Shown one piece after another: positions 42,297-50,418 of a DNA stretch of 64,000 nt (within the stretch, counting starts at the first letter, position 1; every line of letters starts with the position of its first letter). The stretch is from assembly GCA_046260765.1 (NCBI GenBank), contig JBHEOO010000005.1, positions 38,086 through 102,085 on the forward strand, written 5' to 3'. The position numbers were made by a program, and so were the translations under genes. Source of the DNA: Chromatocurvus sp046260765 (GTDB lineage Bacteria; Pseudomonadota; Gammaproteobacteria; Pseudomonadales; Halieaceae). Below the pieces are notes generated by a model that saw only the letters and a program-made list of their open reading frames with translations, had not been told where the DNA came from and did no database searches.

Positions 42297-42354
42297 TTGA
42301 CAAAAAATACCATTTTAACTATTTTTGGGGTAAGAATTAGCGCACAGCTGTGCG
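42297..42354 (+). promoter_or_regulatory. Strong AT-rich promoter with a 14-bp palindromic operator
   Basis: A consensus TTGACA -35 box (42297-42302) and TATTTT -10 box (42320-42325) are separated by exactly 17 bp. A perfect palindrome CGCACAGCTGTGCG follows at 42341-42354, where transcription would begin. A repressor bound there would block the start. The next gene on this strand is the S9 peptidase 160 bp downstream. Confidence 0.65.
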
Positions 42355-42514
42355 TAATACAATCAGAAAAGTGGGTTCATCATTATCCGATCTGTTGTAA
42401 GCCCGCCCAGGCGCCAGCGATGATCAGTGATCTCCCCAGCCGGTATTTACATTAAACCCCTTGGCCCATCGAGCAGGTTACACTGCAAGGTGGGTTTTTT
42501 TTTGAGGCAGGATT

Positions 42515-44809
42515 ATGGCGAACCTGACACGTATGGCGCTGGCGCGATTGACGCAATTCACTCTGATCTGCGCGGCGTTCGCGTTGACGCCCGCTTTTGC
42601 CTGTGCAGAAAACGCCGGGGTTGCGGATATCGACAGGCTGGTTTCCTTGCCGACCCTGAGCGGAACCCCGCCCTCCCGGCCCGTCTGGTCCCCGGACGGC
42701 AGCCGCCTGGCGTTTCTATGGAACGACAGTGGTTTCCCCTTCCGTGATATCTATGTCACCGACGCCAGTGGCGGTGAGCCCCGTCAGCTGACGGACCTCT
42801 CGCCCGAGGCATCCGCGCAGCCGACCTTTGGCAGTCATCTCGGCGAAGATACCTCGCTGCAGGCGCTGGAGCAGGCCTCATCACGCAGGCACGCCAGCGG
42901 TATAGGCAGCATGATCTGGTCGACGCAGGGCGACAGCCTGTATTTCAACCACGCTGGCAAACTGCAGCGGGTCAGGCTGTCCGATGGCAGGCTGGACACC
43001 CTGATCGATAAGCCGGCTGGCCGCTCCAATCTGGCGCTGTCGCCGGATGGCTCGCATCTGTCATTCCTGCAGGATGGCGACCTGTGGCTATACCGCTTCG
43101 ACGGCGACTTCCTGATGCGCGCAACACGTGTGGGTGTACCGGCCATCGGCGGTGTGCCCATGGGTGCGTATAACACCCTCGATCGGGAGTACAGCCGCTA
43201 TCGCTGGTCCGCAGATTCCCGCTTTGTTGCAATGGAGTATGTCGACCGCCGCGATGCACACATCATGCAGATCCCTTCCTACCTGCATGATGAGCCCAGG
43301 CTGAACAGTATTCGCCGCGTCTATCCCGGTGAGGAGGGCGTACTGCGCAAGGTGGGCATCTACGATGTCAGCAATGGCGTCGTCAGCTTCCTGGATCTGG
43401 AGGAACCGACCCGACGCACGCTGATAACGCTCGAGTGGTCGCCGACAGAACCAAAGCTTCTGGTGCAGCAGGACACCTATGATGGCGAGCACCGCTGGCT
43501 GTTTGTGGCAGACGCGGCGACCCGCGATGTGCGGCAGGTACACTACGACTATCGCCCAAGGCGCATCTATGCCTTATTCACTGCGGCCTGGGACCGCGAA
43601 GGCGCGCGCATTATCTACGTTGGCGATACCGACGACTGGTACCGTCTGTACTCAGTGTCTGCAGACGGCGGCAAGCCGAAAATCCTGACGCGCGGTGACT
43701 TTGATGTCACCGGCCCGGGATTTTCGTCTGCCATGCTGCAGGTGGATGCACACAGCGGCGACATCTTCTACACGTCCAGCGAGGCCAGTCCTGCGCAGCG
43801 CCATGTTTATCGCATGTCAGCCGACGGCGGCAGCGCAAAGCAGGTGACGTCTGTACCCGGCACCCACGAGAGTGCGGCCCTGTCGCCCGATGGCAGGCAT
43901 GTTGCCAGTATCGTGTCGAGCGACACGCAGCCTGGTGAACTGTCTATCGTCGATGTCAAAGGTGGCGACAGCCGTCAGGTCACGCACTCACCGCTGCCTG
44001 GATTCGCCGACTTTCCAATGGCGCATGTGCGCTACGTGAGCTTCCCCAGTCGCATCGATGATTTCACGCTGCACGCCCGGGTTATCGAACCGGCGAACCT
44101 CGATCCGGCAAAGTCCTACCCGGTGATTATCGGCAACGTGTATTCGGCGACGGCACGCAGCCAGTGGACCTGGCCGCGTCCGGTCAGTCTGCTGCAGCAT
44201 GCCATGGCCCACGACGGTGAATACATTACGGTGCAGGTCGACCTGCGCGGCAGCTCAGGCTACGGCGTGGATTTCCGCGAGGCCTTTCAGGGCGACTGGG
44301 GCGGCGGTGACCTCGAGGATCTCCACAGCGCGGTGGATTACCTGAAAACCCTGCCCTACGTGGACGCCGACCGCATCGGTATCTGGGGCAACAGCTACGG
44401 CGGCATGATGGTGCTGTTTGCCCTGTTCGAACGGCCGGGCATGTTTGCGGCAGGCGTCGCGGGATCACCTGCCATCGACGTGAACTACTTTACGCAGAAC
44501 GACCAGCATCTGTCACGGCGGCCGCACACGCACCCGGAAACGTTCAGGGATTCAACGCTGCTCAACTACGGTGAGAAGCTCGAGGATCCGCTGATGATCA
44601 TCCACGGCCTGCACGACGATATCGTGCCCTGGAAAACGACTGCTGCAATGATCGAGAAGCTGATGCTTCTGGGCAAGGACTTCGACATGGTGGTGCCGCC
44701 GCAGTCCGCGCACTGGTGGGCCTACCCGGAGCACTACGCGGTGCATACGTTCCGCAAGCTGCGGGCGTTCTTCGATCGGCATGTGGGGGCAGGCGCGCGG
44801 GAGCGCTGA
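42515..44809 (+). CDS. Prolyl oligopeptidase family (S9) serine peptidase, exported
   Basis: A 764-residue protein. The Sec signal peptide covers about residues 1-32 (cleavage near AFACAEN). Residues about 35-480 form a WD40/DPP4-like beta-propeller with repeated WSPDGSRLAFLW, LSPDGSHLSFL and LSPDGRHVASI blades. A C-terminal alpha/beta hydrolase has the nucleophile S627 in GIWGNSYGGMM, the aspartate in IHGLHDDIVPW, and a histidine in QSAHWWAYPEH. It is a periplasmic dipeptidyl-peptidase/acylaminoacyl-peptidase type enzyme for small peptides. A strong regulated-looking promoter precedes it. Confidence 0.92.
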   Translation: MANLTRMALARLTQFTLICAAFALTPAFACAENAGVADIDRLVSLPTLSGTPPSRPVWSPDGSRLAFLWNDSGFPFRDIYVTDASGGEPRQLTDLSPEASAQPTFGSHLGEDTSLQALEQASSRRHASGIGSMIWSTQGDSLYFNHAGKLQRVRLSDGRLDTLIDKPAGRSNLALSPDGSHLSFLQDGDLWLYRFDGDFLMRATRVGVPAIGGVPMGAYNTLDREYSRYRWSADSRFVAMEYVDRRDAHIMQIPSYLHDEPRLNSIRRVYPGEEGVLRKVGIYDVSNGVVSFLDLEEPTRRTLITLEWSPTEPKLLVQQDTYDGEHRWLFVADAATRDVRQVHYDYRPRRIYALFTAAWDREGARIIYVGDTDDWYRLYSVSADGGKPKILTRGDFDVTGPGFSSAMLQVDAHSGDIFYTSSEASPAQRHVYRMSADGGSAKQVTSVPGTHESAALSPDGRHVASIVSSDTQPGELSIVDVKGGDSRQVTHSPLPGFADFPMAHVRYVSFPSRIDDFTLHARVIEPANLDPAKSYPVIIGNVYSATARSQWTWPRPVSLLQHAMAHDGEYITVQVDLRGSSGYGVDFREAFQGDWGGGDLEDLHSAVDYLKTLPYVDADRIGIWGNSYGGMMVLFALFERPGMFAAGVAGSPAIDVNYFTQNDQHLSRRPHTHPETFRDSTLLNYGEKLEDPLMIIHGLHDDIVPWKTTAAMIEKLMLLGKDFDMVVPPQSAHWWAYPEHYAVHTFRKLRAFFDRHVGAGARER

Positions 44810-44817
44810 CCGCCCCT

Positions 44818-44832
44818 GCAGCCGGGGGCTGC
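44818..44832. terminator. Short GC-rich hairpin after the S9 peptidase
   Basis: GCAGCC-GGG-GGCTGC is a perfect small inverted repeat 9 bp after the stop codon. It has no U-tract and a tight loop, so terminator function is uncertain. Confidence 0.3.
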
Positions 44833-44994
44833 CGTGGCCTCAGCGTACGGCGCCGCGCTGTCACCCACAACAGCGCTGGCTTTCAAGTCAGTCTCCGGTG
44901 AACAGTGTGAAAAGACCAGAAACAAACTGCTTGAAAGTCACTGATGTATACTGAAACCGCTTATATTCAAGACTTATCCCACAAGGAAACGATC

Positions 44995-45912
44995 ATGCGT
45001 GATACGCCGAACACACCCTCCGCCAATCCGATAGCCGAGCCCTGGAAGCTGCGTGAAGAAGAGTGGCGACAGATCATCGGCCGGGTGCGTGCCGGGCGTG
45101 CACTGAAGCCATCCAGCTGGCCCGATGGCGCGGAATTCGCCGTTGCCCTGTCCTTTGACTGTGACCATGAAACGTTCGAGTTGGGGATGGGCAGGCAAGC
45201 GATAGGCCGGCTTGCCTGGGGTGAATTCGGGCGTCGCGTTGGCGTGCCGCGAATTCTCGAATTGTTGAAGCGGCAGTCCGTGCCCGCCAGTTTCTTCATG
45301 CCCGCCGTGTGTGCAATGATCGACCCTGACGAGACCCGCGCCATTGTGGATGCAGGTCACGAAATCGGTTTGCATGGGTTTATCCACGAAAACAATTCTT
45401 TTCTTGATGAGTCGACGGAACGGGATCTGATTCTGCGCGCGAGGGATGTGCTGGAATCAGCTGCGGGCAGGGCACCGGTGGGTTTCCGCTCTGCCAACTG
45501 GGATCTCAGTGAGAATACGATTTCGCTGGTCGCTGAACTGGGACTTGAATACGACTCGTCACTCATGGCCGACGACAGCTGTTACGAACTCAATGTCGAC
45601 GGCAAGCCCACCGGCGTCGTCGAGATCCCGGTAGAGTGGATGCGCGACGATGCGGTTTACCTGATGTTCAACCGCCAGCCGGCAACGCGCCCCTGGCTGT
45701 CACCGCAGGAAGTGTTCGAGATATTCCGCCTTGAACTCGAGGGCGCTGTCGCGGAAGGCGGCGTGTTTCAGCTGGTGATGCATCCGTTTGTTATCGGCTA
45801 TCGCTCGCGGATGTGGATCATGGAGCGTCTCATCGAGCACGCCCGTAGTCTCGGTAAACCCTGGTTCACCACGCACGCGGATCTCGCGCGCTGGGTGCGG
45901 GATTCCGACTGA
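44995..45912 (+). CDS. Polysaccharide deacetylase family protein
   Basis: A 305-residue NodB-fold (CE4) protein. The metal/catalytic aspartate motif is SFDCDHE (residues 53-59) and the zinc histidines are H127 and H131 in LHGFIHE. Later segments are VGFRSANWDLSENT and QLVMHPFVIGY. The pattern resembles the PuuE/PgdA-like cytoplasmic branch; no signal peptide is seen. Members act on acetylated sugars, peptidoglycan or cyclic ureides such as allantoin. I chose the ATG at 44995 with an AAGGA site. Upstream, CTTTCAAG (44880-44887) and CTTGAAAG (44930-44937) form a spaced inverted repeat that could be regulatory. Confidence 0.88.
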   Translation: MRDTPNTPSANPIAEPWKLREEEWRQIIGRVRAGRALKPSSWPDGAEFAVALSFDCDHETFELGMGRQAIGRLAWGEFGRRVGVPRILELLKRQSVPASFFMPAVCAMIDPDETRAIVDAGHEIGLHGFIHENNSFLDESTERDLILRARDVLESAAGRAPVGFRSANWDLSENTISLVAELGLEYDSSLMADDSCYELNVDGKPTGVVEIPVEWMRDDAVYLMFNRQPATRPWLSPQEVFEIFRLELEGAVAEGGVFQLVMHPFVIGYRSRMWIMERLIEHARSLGKPWFTTHADLARWVRDSD

Positions 45913-45927
45913 GGGCTAGCCGCCCAG

Positions 45928-46893
45928 ATGGCCTCCGCAACGACTGGCGTCGATCTGTCGCGCCGCGCCTGGCAGCGTTACTGGCAGTCTGACCGGCTCG
46001 CAGCCTGCATGCCGGACAACCCCGCGGCGGCGGCTGCCATAGAGCGGTACTGGAAGGAAGAATTTTCCGGTCTGCCGCCCGGCGCCCGCGTCCTCGACAT
46101 CGCCACCGGAAACGGTGTGCTGCTCGTCTGGGCCGCGCAGCGTGCGGCTGATCGCGGCCTCGCGCTTGAGCTCACCGGCATCGATGCAGCGCAGATAGAC
46201 CCGCTGCGTTTTGTGACCTCTCAACAGGGGGCATTGCGCAATGTGGCATTCCACGGTGGCGTGGTTGCGGAGAGCCTGCCGTTTGGGGACGCTGCCTTTG
46301 ATGGTGTTGTGTCCCAGTTCGGCCTGGAATACAGCGATCTCGACGCTTCTCTCCCAGAGGTTGCCCGCGTGCTCGCCCCGGGCGGCTGTCTGCGCTGGCT
46401 GGCACACGGCGCGTCCAGCGCCGTTGTCGCCGAAAGCGCAGAACGGGTAGCGCAGATGGATTTTCTGCTCGCCCGTGACGGCCCTTTCGCTGCCATGACG
46501 TTTTTTACCAAAGCGCTGATGCAGGGTCGTCGAATTGTCAGAGCCCGGGATCGTATGCAGGCGTCTCTAGAAGGGGCGCGTGCCTACTGTCTGGACAATC
46601 CGCCGTCGGAACTGGTGCAGCAGATGTGCAGCAGCTTTATGCATATGGCAACTGAAAACCAGCGCTATCACCCCGAAGACATTGCGGCTCTCGTAGAAGA
46701 AAACTCGGAAAAGATGCACTTTTATCGAAGGCGCCTGCGCGACCTGCTGGCAGCGCAGTTGACGCCGGAGCGCGAAGTCCGTGTACGGGAGTATCTCGCT
46801 GTGTCGGGATGGCAGGACGTAGTCATGCACCCGCTGGCAGACACCGAGTCTGGGAATCACCTGGGTTTGGTCATCGCTGCAACGCGGGTCTAG
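45928..46893 (+). CDS. Class I SAM-dependent methyltransferase
   Basis: A 321-residue protein with motif I RVLDIATGNGVLLVWAA, motif II LTGIDAAQ and motif IV FDGVVSQFGLEYSD, followed by VARVLAPGGCLRWLAHG. The C-terminal ~130 residues are helical and unassigned. It starts 15 bp after the deacetylase stop and is probably co-transcribed with it, but no shared substrate can be named. Confidence 0.87.
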   Translation: MASATTGVDLSRRAWQRYWQSDRLAACMPDNPAAAAAIERYWKEEFSGLPPGARVLDIATGNGVLLVWAAQRAADRGLALELTGIDAAQIDPLRFVTSQQGALRNVAFHGGVVAESLPFGDAAFDGVVSQFGLEYSDLDASLPEVARVLAPGGCLRWLAHGASSAVVAESAERVAQMDFLLARDGPFAAMTFFTKALMQGRRIVRARDRMQASLEGARAYCLDNPPSELVQQMCSSFMHMATENQRYHPEDIAALVEENSEKMHFYRRRLRDLLAAQLTPEREVRVREYLAVSGWQDVVMHPLADTESGNHLGLVIAATRV

Positions 46894-46917
46894 GCGATTT
46901 TAGGCGTTGCGGTATTA

Positions 46918-46940
46918 GTGGGTCACGCTGCGTGGCCCAC
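46918..46940. terminator. Hairpin between convergent genes
   Basis: GTGGGTCACGC and GCGTGGCCCAC form a near-perfect stem (one G:T) around a single central base. It lies in the 71-bp gap between the methyltransferase and DUF885 no. 3 stops. There is no U-tract, so it may act as a shared 3' end stabiliser rather than a strong terminator. Confidence 0.5.
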
Positions 46941-46964
46941 TGACGTCTGCCAGGGACCTGGAAT

Positions 46965-48662
46965 TCAGCCGTCGGGCCTGTCCATGATGGCGCGGATGTC
47001 GACATCATTGCCGGTAAGCTGCCAGCGCAGCAGCGACACCGGGATCATTCCTGCATCATTCATGTCATCGAAGAAGTCCTTCATCCTGAAGTCGCTGCCC
47101 GCCTCACGTGCGCGCTCCGCGATAATCATGTCGAGCATGCGGGCGCCGGTCACGTAGGTGGAGCCGTAACCCGGCTGGCGCAGGTACAGATGCTGTTCGA
47201 AGCCCAGCAGGTCGAGATTGCGATTCATCCAGTTGCGCGGCGTCCACTTCACGTGCATATCGCCGGCCTGTTCCAGGGTTATCTGGTTGTCGTGCGCCTG
47301 TAGTGAGCTGAGTCCGCGGGCAGCGCGTGTGATGAGCATGATCCAGACCACTTCGCGTGCACGGGGATTATCCTCGAACAGGCCGGCGTGCATCATCCAT
47401 TCTTCCATGCCGGTGGCGGTCCCTTCTGCGCGGCTCATCCAGACGTTATAGCGCAATGCCTCGCGTCGTATGGGGCTGCTGTGCGGCTCTTCCCGCATCT
47501 GCTCCAGGTCCCAGTAATGGTAGAAGTGGGTCCACAGCGTGCGCGGGTCACGGTGCGTGGCCTGGCCGAAGAAGTTGCGTCCTTCCGGCGGATCGTAGGG
47601 GAAAACCCGCTCGCGCAGGGCGCGCTTCATCCACGGCCTCACTGTGAGAATATCCTTGTCCTCCATGAACGCCATGTAGTTGTTGATGGAGGTTTCCTGC
47701 AGCTCAGCGAATGCCTCAGCGCTGGCCGCGGGCTCAAGCGGTGGCAGTTCGCGATTCGCCACTTCCTCTGCCTGCAGCGAGGCATAGCCGCGTGCCATTT
47801 CCCGCTGCATGATCGTTACTTCCTCCTCCCAGGAAGAGTTCACCAGTAGCACGTTGCGCAGATGCCAGGTGTACTCCTCGCGAGTGATGCCTGAAGGGCC
47901 GGTTTTCTTTGGCGCTTCCACTTCCAGCCATTCGCGGAATGCCGTGGTGGCGGCCAGCGCCTCCTGCTGTGCGCCGCGCAGCGCATCACTGTAGCCCTGG
48001 AGCTTGTCTCCCAGTTTTTCCAGGGTTGCTTCCTGATTGCGGAAGCTGACGATGGCCGGGAGCCAGAGATCACGTGTGTTGCTCTTCAGGTTGCCGCGCG
48101 CCTGCTCCAGCAGTGGCGCGATAGTCTGCAGGCCTGCGGTCAGCTCGCGCTCAGCTTCTGTGCTAAGCGGCGATGGGGTCGACAGTGCGGTTCGTGGCCA
48201 GATGGAGTATTCCCAGAGTCTTACCACGTTGTGAATGGTCGGGGCTTCTTCTGCCGGTGTGTCGCTCTGGCTGCTCCTGACGGAGGCGTAATAGGCCGGG
48301 TCGCGAACCCAGGGCTTGAGAACCCGGCTGTAGAAATCCAGCCCATTCATTTCAGCACGAACCAGATGCCAGTCAATTTTCTCTTCAACGCTCCAGTCGT
48401 CGGTGTTCATGGCCTCGAGCTGCTCGCGCAGCTTTTTCATGCCGTCGTGGCGCTGCTTCACGGCTTTCGGCGTGTAATCCGGCGCGCCATTGCGCAGTGC
48501 CGGCTGCTCTAGCTCACGCCATTCCTCAAACAGCGATACCAGCGCAGTGTAATCGTCGCTGTTGCTGGCGTTCGCCCCGATGGCGCCCGTGAGTAACAGG
48601 CCCACCGCTAACACGCTGACAAGCATGCGCCGTAGCGGCGCACAAACTGAAGCAGATAACAT
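46965..48662 (-). CDS. DUF885 family protein no. 3, metal motif lost
   Basis: A 565-residue exported protein (signal peptide about residues 1-33, ending IGANA) of the same branch as copies 2 and 4. Shared marks are KPWVRDPAYY, FRELEQ-type N-terminal helices, RQPGYGSTYVTG and IPVSLLRWQLTG. In the place of HExxPGH it reads RTLWTHFYHYWDLEQM, and the EGWALY segment is replaced by EGTATGMEEWMMHAG. Both metal sites look gone, so this copy is probably not a metallopeptidase. The ATG at 48662 has an AGAGGA site nine bases upstream; the frame extends to 48695. Confidence 0.82.
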   Translation of the reverse strand: MLSASVCAPLRRMLVSVLAVGLLLTGAIGANASNSDDYTALVSLFEEWRELEQPALRNGAPDYTPKAVKQRHDGMKKLREQLEAMNTDDWSVEEKIDWHLVRAEMNGLDFYSRVLKPWVRDPAYYASVRSSQSDTPAEEAPTIHNVVRLWEYSIWPRTALSTPSPLSTEAERELTAGLQTIAPLLEQARGNLKSNTRDLWLPAIVSFRNQEATLEKLGDKLQGYSDALRGAQQEALAATTAFREWLEVEAPKKTGPSGITREEYTWHLRNVLLVNSSWEEEVTIMQREMARGYASLQAEEVANRELPPLEPAASAEAFAELQETSINNYMAFMEDKDILTVRPWMKRALRERVFPYDPPEGRNFFGQATHRDPRTLWTHFYHYWDLEQMREEPHSSPIRREALRYNVWMSRAEGTATGMEEWMMHAGLFEDNPRAREVVWIMLITRAARGLSSLQAHDNQITLEQAGDMHVKWTPRNWMNRNLDLLGFEQHLYLRQPGYGSTYVTGARMLDMIIAERAREAGSDFRMKDFFDDMNDAGMIPVSLLRWQLTGNDVDIRAIMDRPDG

Positions 48663-48819
48663 GAGTGCTAGTCCTCTTGAGTAATGACGATGCAAGTATT
48701 CTTATGTGTCCGGTTGTCCGGCAGATAAAGCCAGGCCACGAGACCCTCGTCTGTAAAAGGTCCAGCCTGCGCGCCAAAATAGGCGATCGCCGGGGTAAAT
48801 TCAAACGTTTCCGTTCTCT

Positions 48820-48849
48820 TTGCGAACTACCGGGCGTTTGGCGTACACT
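48820..48849 (+). promoter_or_regulatory. Candidate promoter for the CoA-transferase operon
   Basis: TTGCGA and TACACT with an 18-bp spacer lie about 90 bp upstream of the subunit A start, in the 278-bp divergent gap to DUF885 no. 3. No operator-like palindrome is obvious next to it. Confidence 0.4.
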
Positions 48850-48940
48850 GAATTTCCAGAAAAAGATAGCTGCAAGCAGGCCTATCGATGGTTCAGACCG
48901 ACACCGTCGACGTCAGCGCACCAGGCAGGAGAGTGTATTC

Positions 48941-49651
48941 ATGATCGACAAGCGGGTCGCATCTGCAGAGGAAGCGGTTGCCGATATAGGCGATGGAGCC
49001 ACCGTAATGATTGGTGGTTTTGGCGAAGCGGGATCGCCTATCGAGTTGATACATGCACTGATCGATCAGGGTGCCACCGACCTCACCGTGATCAACAACA
49101 ACACCGGGAACGGGCAGGTGGGTCTTGCTGCGCTGATCGCTGCCGGTCGCGTAAGACGCATGATCTGCTCTTTTCCGCGTGGCACCTCGGAGACAGCATT
49201 CCCCGACCTCTACCGCAGGGGCGAGGTTGAGCTCGAGCTCGTGCCGCAGGGCACGCTTGCCGAGCGTATTCGCGCCGGCGGTGCGGGCATCCCGGCCTTT
49301 TTTACCGCAACCTCAGCCGGCACACCCCTGGCAGCTGGCAAGGAGCACCGGCATTTTGATGACCGGGAATATGTCATGGAGCGCTGTCTGACGGCGGACT
49401 TTGCGCTGGTCAAGGCTGAGCGTGGTGACCGACTGGGCAATCTCGTCTATAACAAGGCGGCACGCAATTTCGGGCCGATCATGTGCATGGCGGCGAGTAC
49501 GGCAATCGTGCAGGTCAGCGAAACCGTCGAGGCCGGCGCCCTCGACCCCGAGCACATCATCACGCCGGGAATATTCGTCAAGCGTCTTCTGCAGGTGAAG
49601 AGCCCACAGCTGGAGTCGGCGCTGATTGCGCAGGGAGCAACCTATCCATGA
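48941..49651 (+). CDS. 3-oxoacid/3-oxoadipate CoA-transferase subunit A
   Basis: A 236-residue class I CoA-transferase alpha subunit. It starts MIDKRVASAEEAVADIGDG, with the glycine loop MIGGFGEAGSPIELIHAL and NNNTGNGQVGLA. The pattern fits PcaI/CatI and ScoA, which move CoA from succinyl-CoA to 3-oxoadipate or acetoacetate. The ATG at 48941 has an AGGAGAG site; the frame is open upstream to 48665 without family likeness. It overlaps subunit B by 4 bp (ATGA). A DUF885 gene lies on each side. Confidence 0.92.
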   Translation: MIDKRVASAEEAVADIGDGATVMIGGFGEAGSPIELIHALIDQGATDLTVINNNTGNGQVGLAALIAAGRVRRMICSFPRGTSETAFPDLYRRGEVELELVPQGTLAERIRAGGAGIPAFFTATSAGTPLAAGKEHRHFDDREYVMERCLTADFALVKAERGDRLGNLVYNKAARNFGPIMCMAASTAIVQVSETVEAGALDPEHIITPGIFVKRLLQVKSPQLESALIAQGATYP

Positions 49652-50358
49652 GTGATAAAACGTCAGCCATGAGCAATACGAAAGAGCGCCACGGACTGAC
49701 GCGTCCGCAGATGGCCTGGCGTGCGGCCCAGGATATCTTCGACGGCGCCTATGTGAATCTGGGAATCGGCATTCCCGAGATGGTGGCGCGCTTCGTGCCC
49801 GAGGGCCGCGAGGTCATTTATCACACGGAGAACGGGGTGCTGGGCTTCGGGCCGCCACCCGAGCCTGGTGAGGAGGTGCCAGAGCTGATTAATGCCGGCA
49901 AGAAGCCGATCACGCTGAACCCGGGTGCGTCGTTTTTCCATCATGCCGACAGCTTCGCGATGATTCGCGGCGGTCATATCGATATCTGCATCCTCGGGGC
50001 CCTGCAGGTGGGCGACAACGGTGATCTCGCCAACTGGTCCACCGGTGCCAGGGACGCGGTGCCCGCGGTCGGTGGCGCCATGGATCTGGTCGCCGGTGTG
50101 AAGCGCGTTTATGTGATTGCGGATCATGTGACGTCCCGTGGCGAGCCCAAGTTCCTGCACCGCTGTACCTATCCGTTGACGGGTGCCGGCGTGATCCAGC
50201 GCATTTATTCCAACCTTGCTGTGCTGGACATCACGCCCGAGGGGTTTCTGCTGCGTGAAACGGCGCCCGACGTCACAGTGGACGAACTGCGTGAGCTCAC
50301 GGACGCGCCGCTGGCGCTTGCGGAGGACCTGAAAACTATCGAGGCGCCGCCGCTGTAG
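49648..50358 (+). CDS. 3-oxoacid/3-oxoadipate CoA-transferase subunit B
   Basis: A 236-residue beta subunit. The catalytic glutamate is in YHTENGVLGFGPPP near residue 70, where the glutamyl-CoA thioester forms. Other segments are GIGIPEMVARFVP, RGGHIDICILGALQVG and DLANWST. Both PcaJ-like and ScoB-like identities are possible; the neighbourhood has no beta-ketoadipate or ketone-body gene to decide. It is translationally coupled to subunit A. Confidence 0.92.
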   Translation: MSDKTSAMSNTKERHGLTRPQMAWRAAQDIFDGAYVNLGIGIPEMVARFVPEGREVIYHTENGVLGFGPPPEPGEEVPELINAGKKPITLNPGASFFHHADSFAMIRGGHIDICILGALQVGDNGDLANWSTGARDAVPAVGGAMDLVAGVKRVYVIADHVTSRGEPKFLHRCTYPLTGAGVIQRIYSNLAVLDITPEGFLLRETAPDVTVDELRELTDAPLALAEDLKTIEAPPL

Positions 50359-50418
50359 TGACGAAAAAGTCTCGCAGTTAAAGAGCCAGTAACGCCGGAC
50401 GCCGGCAGGGGAAAATGC

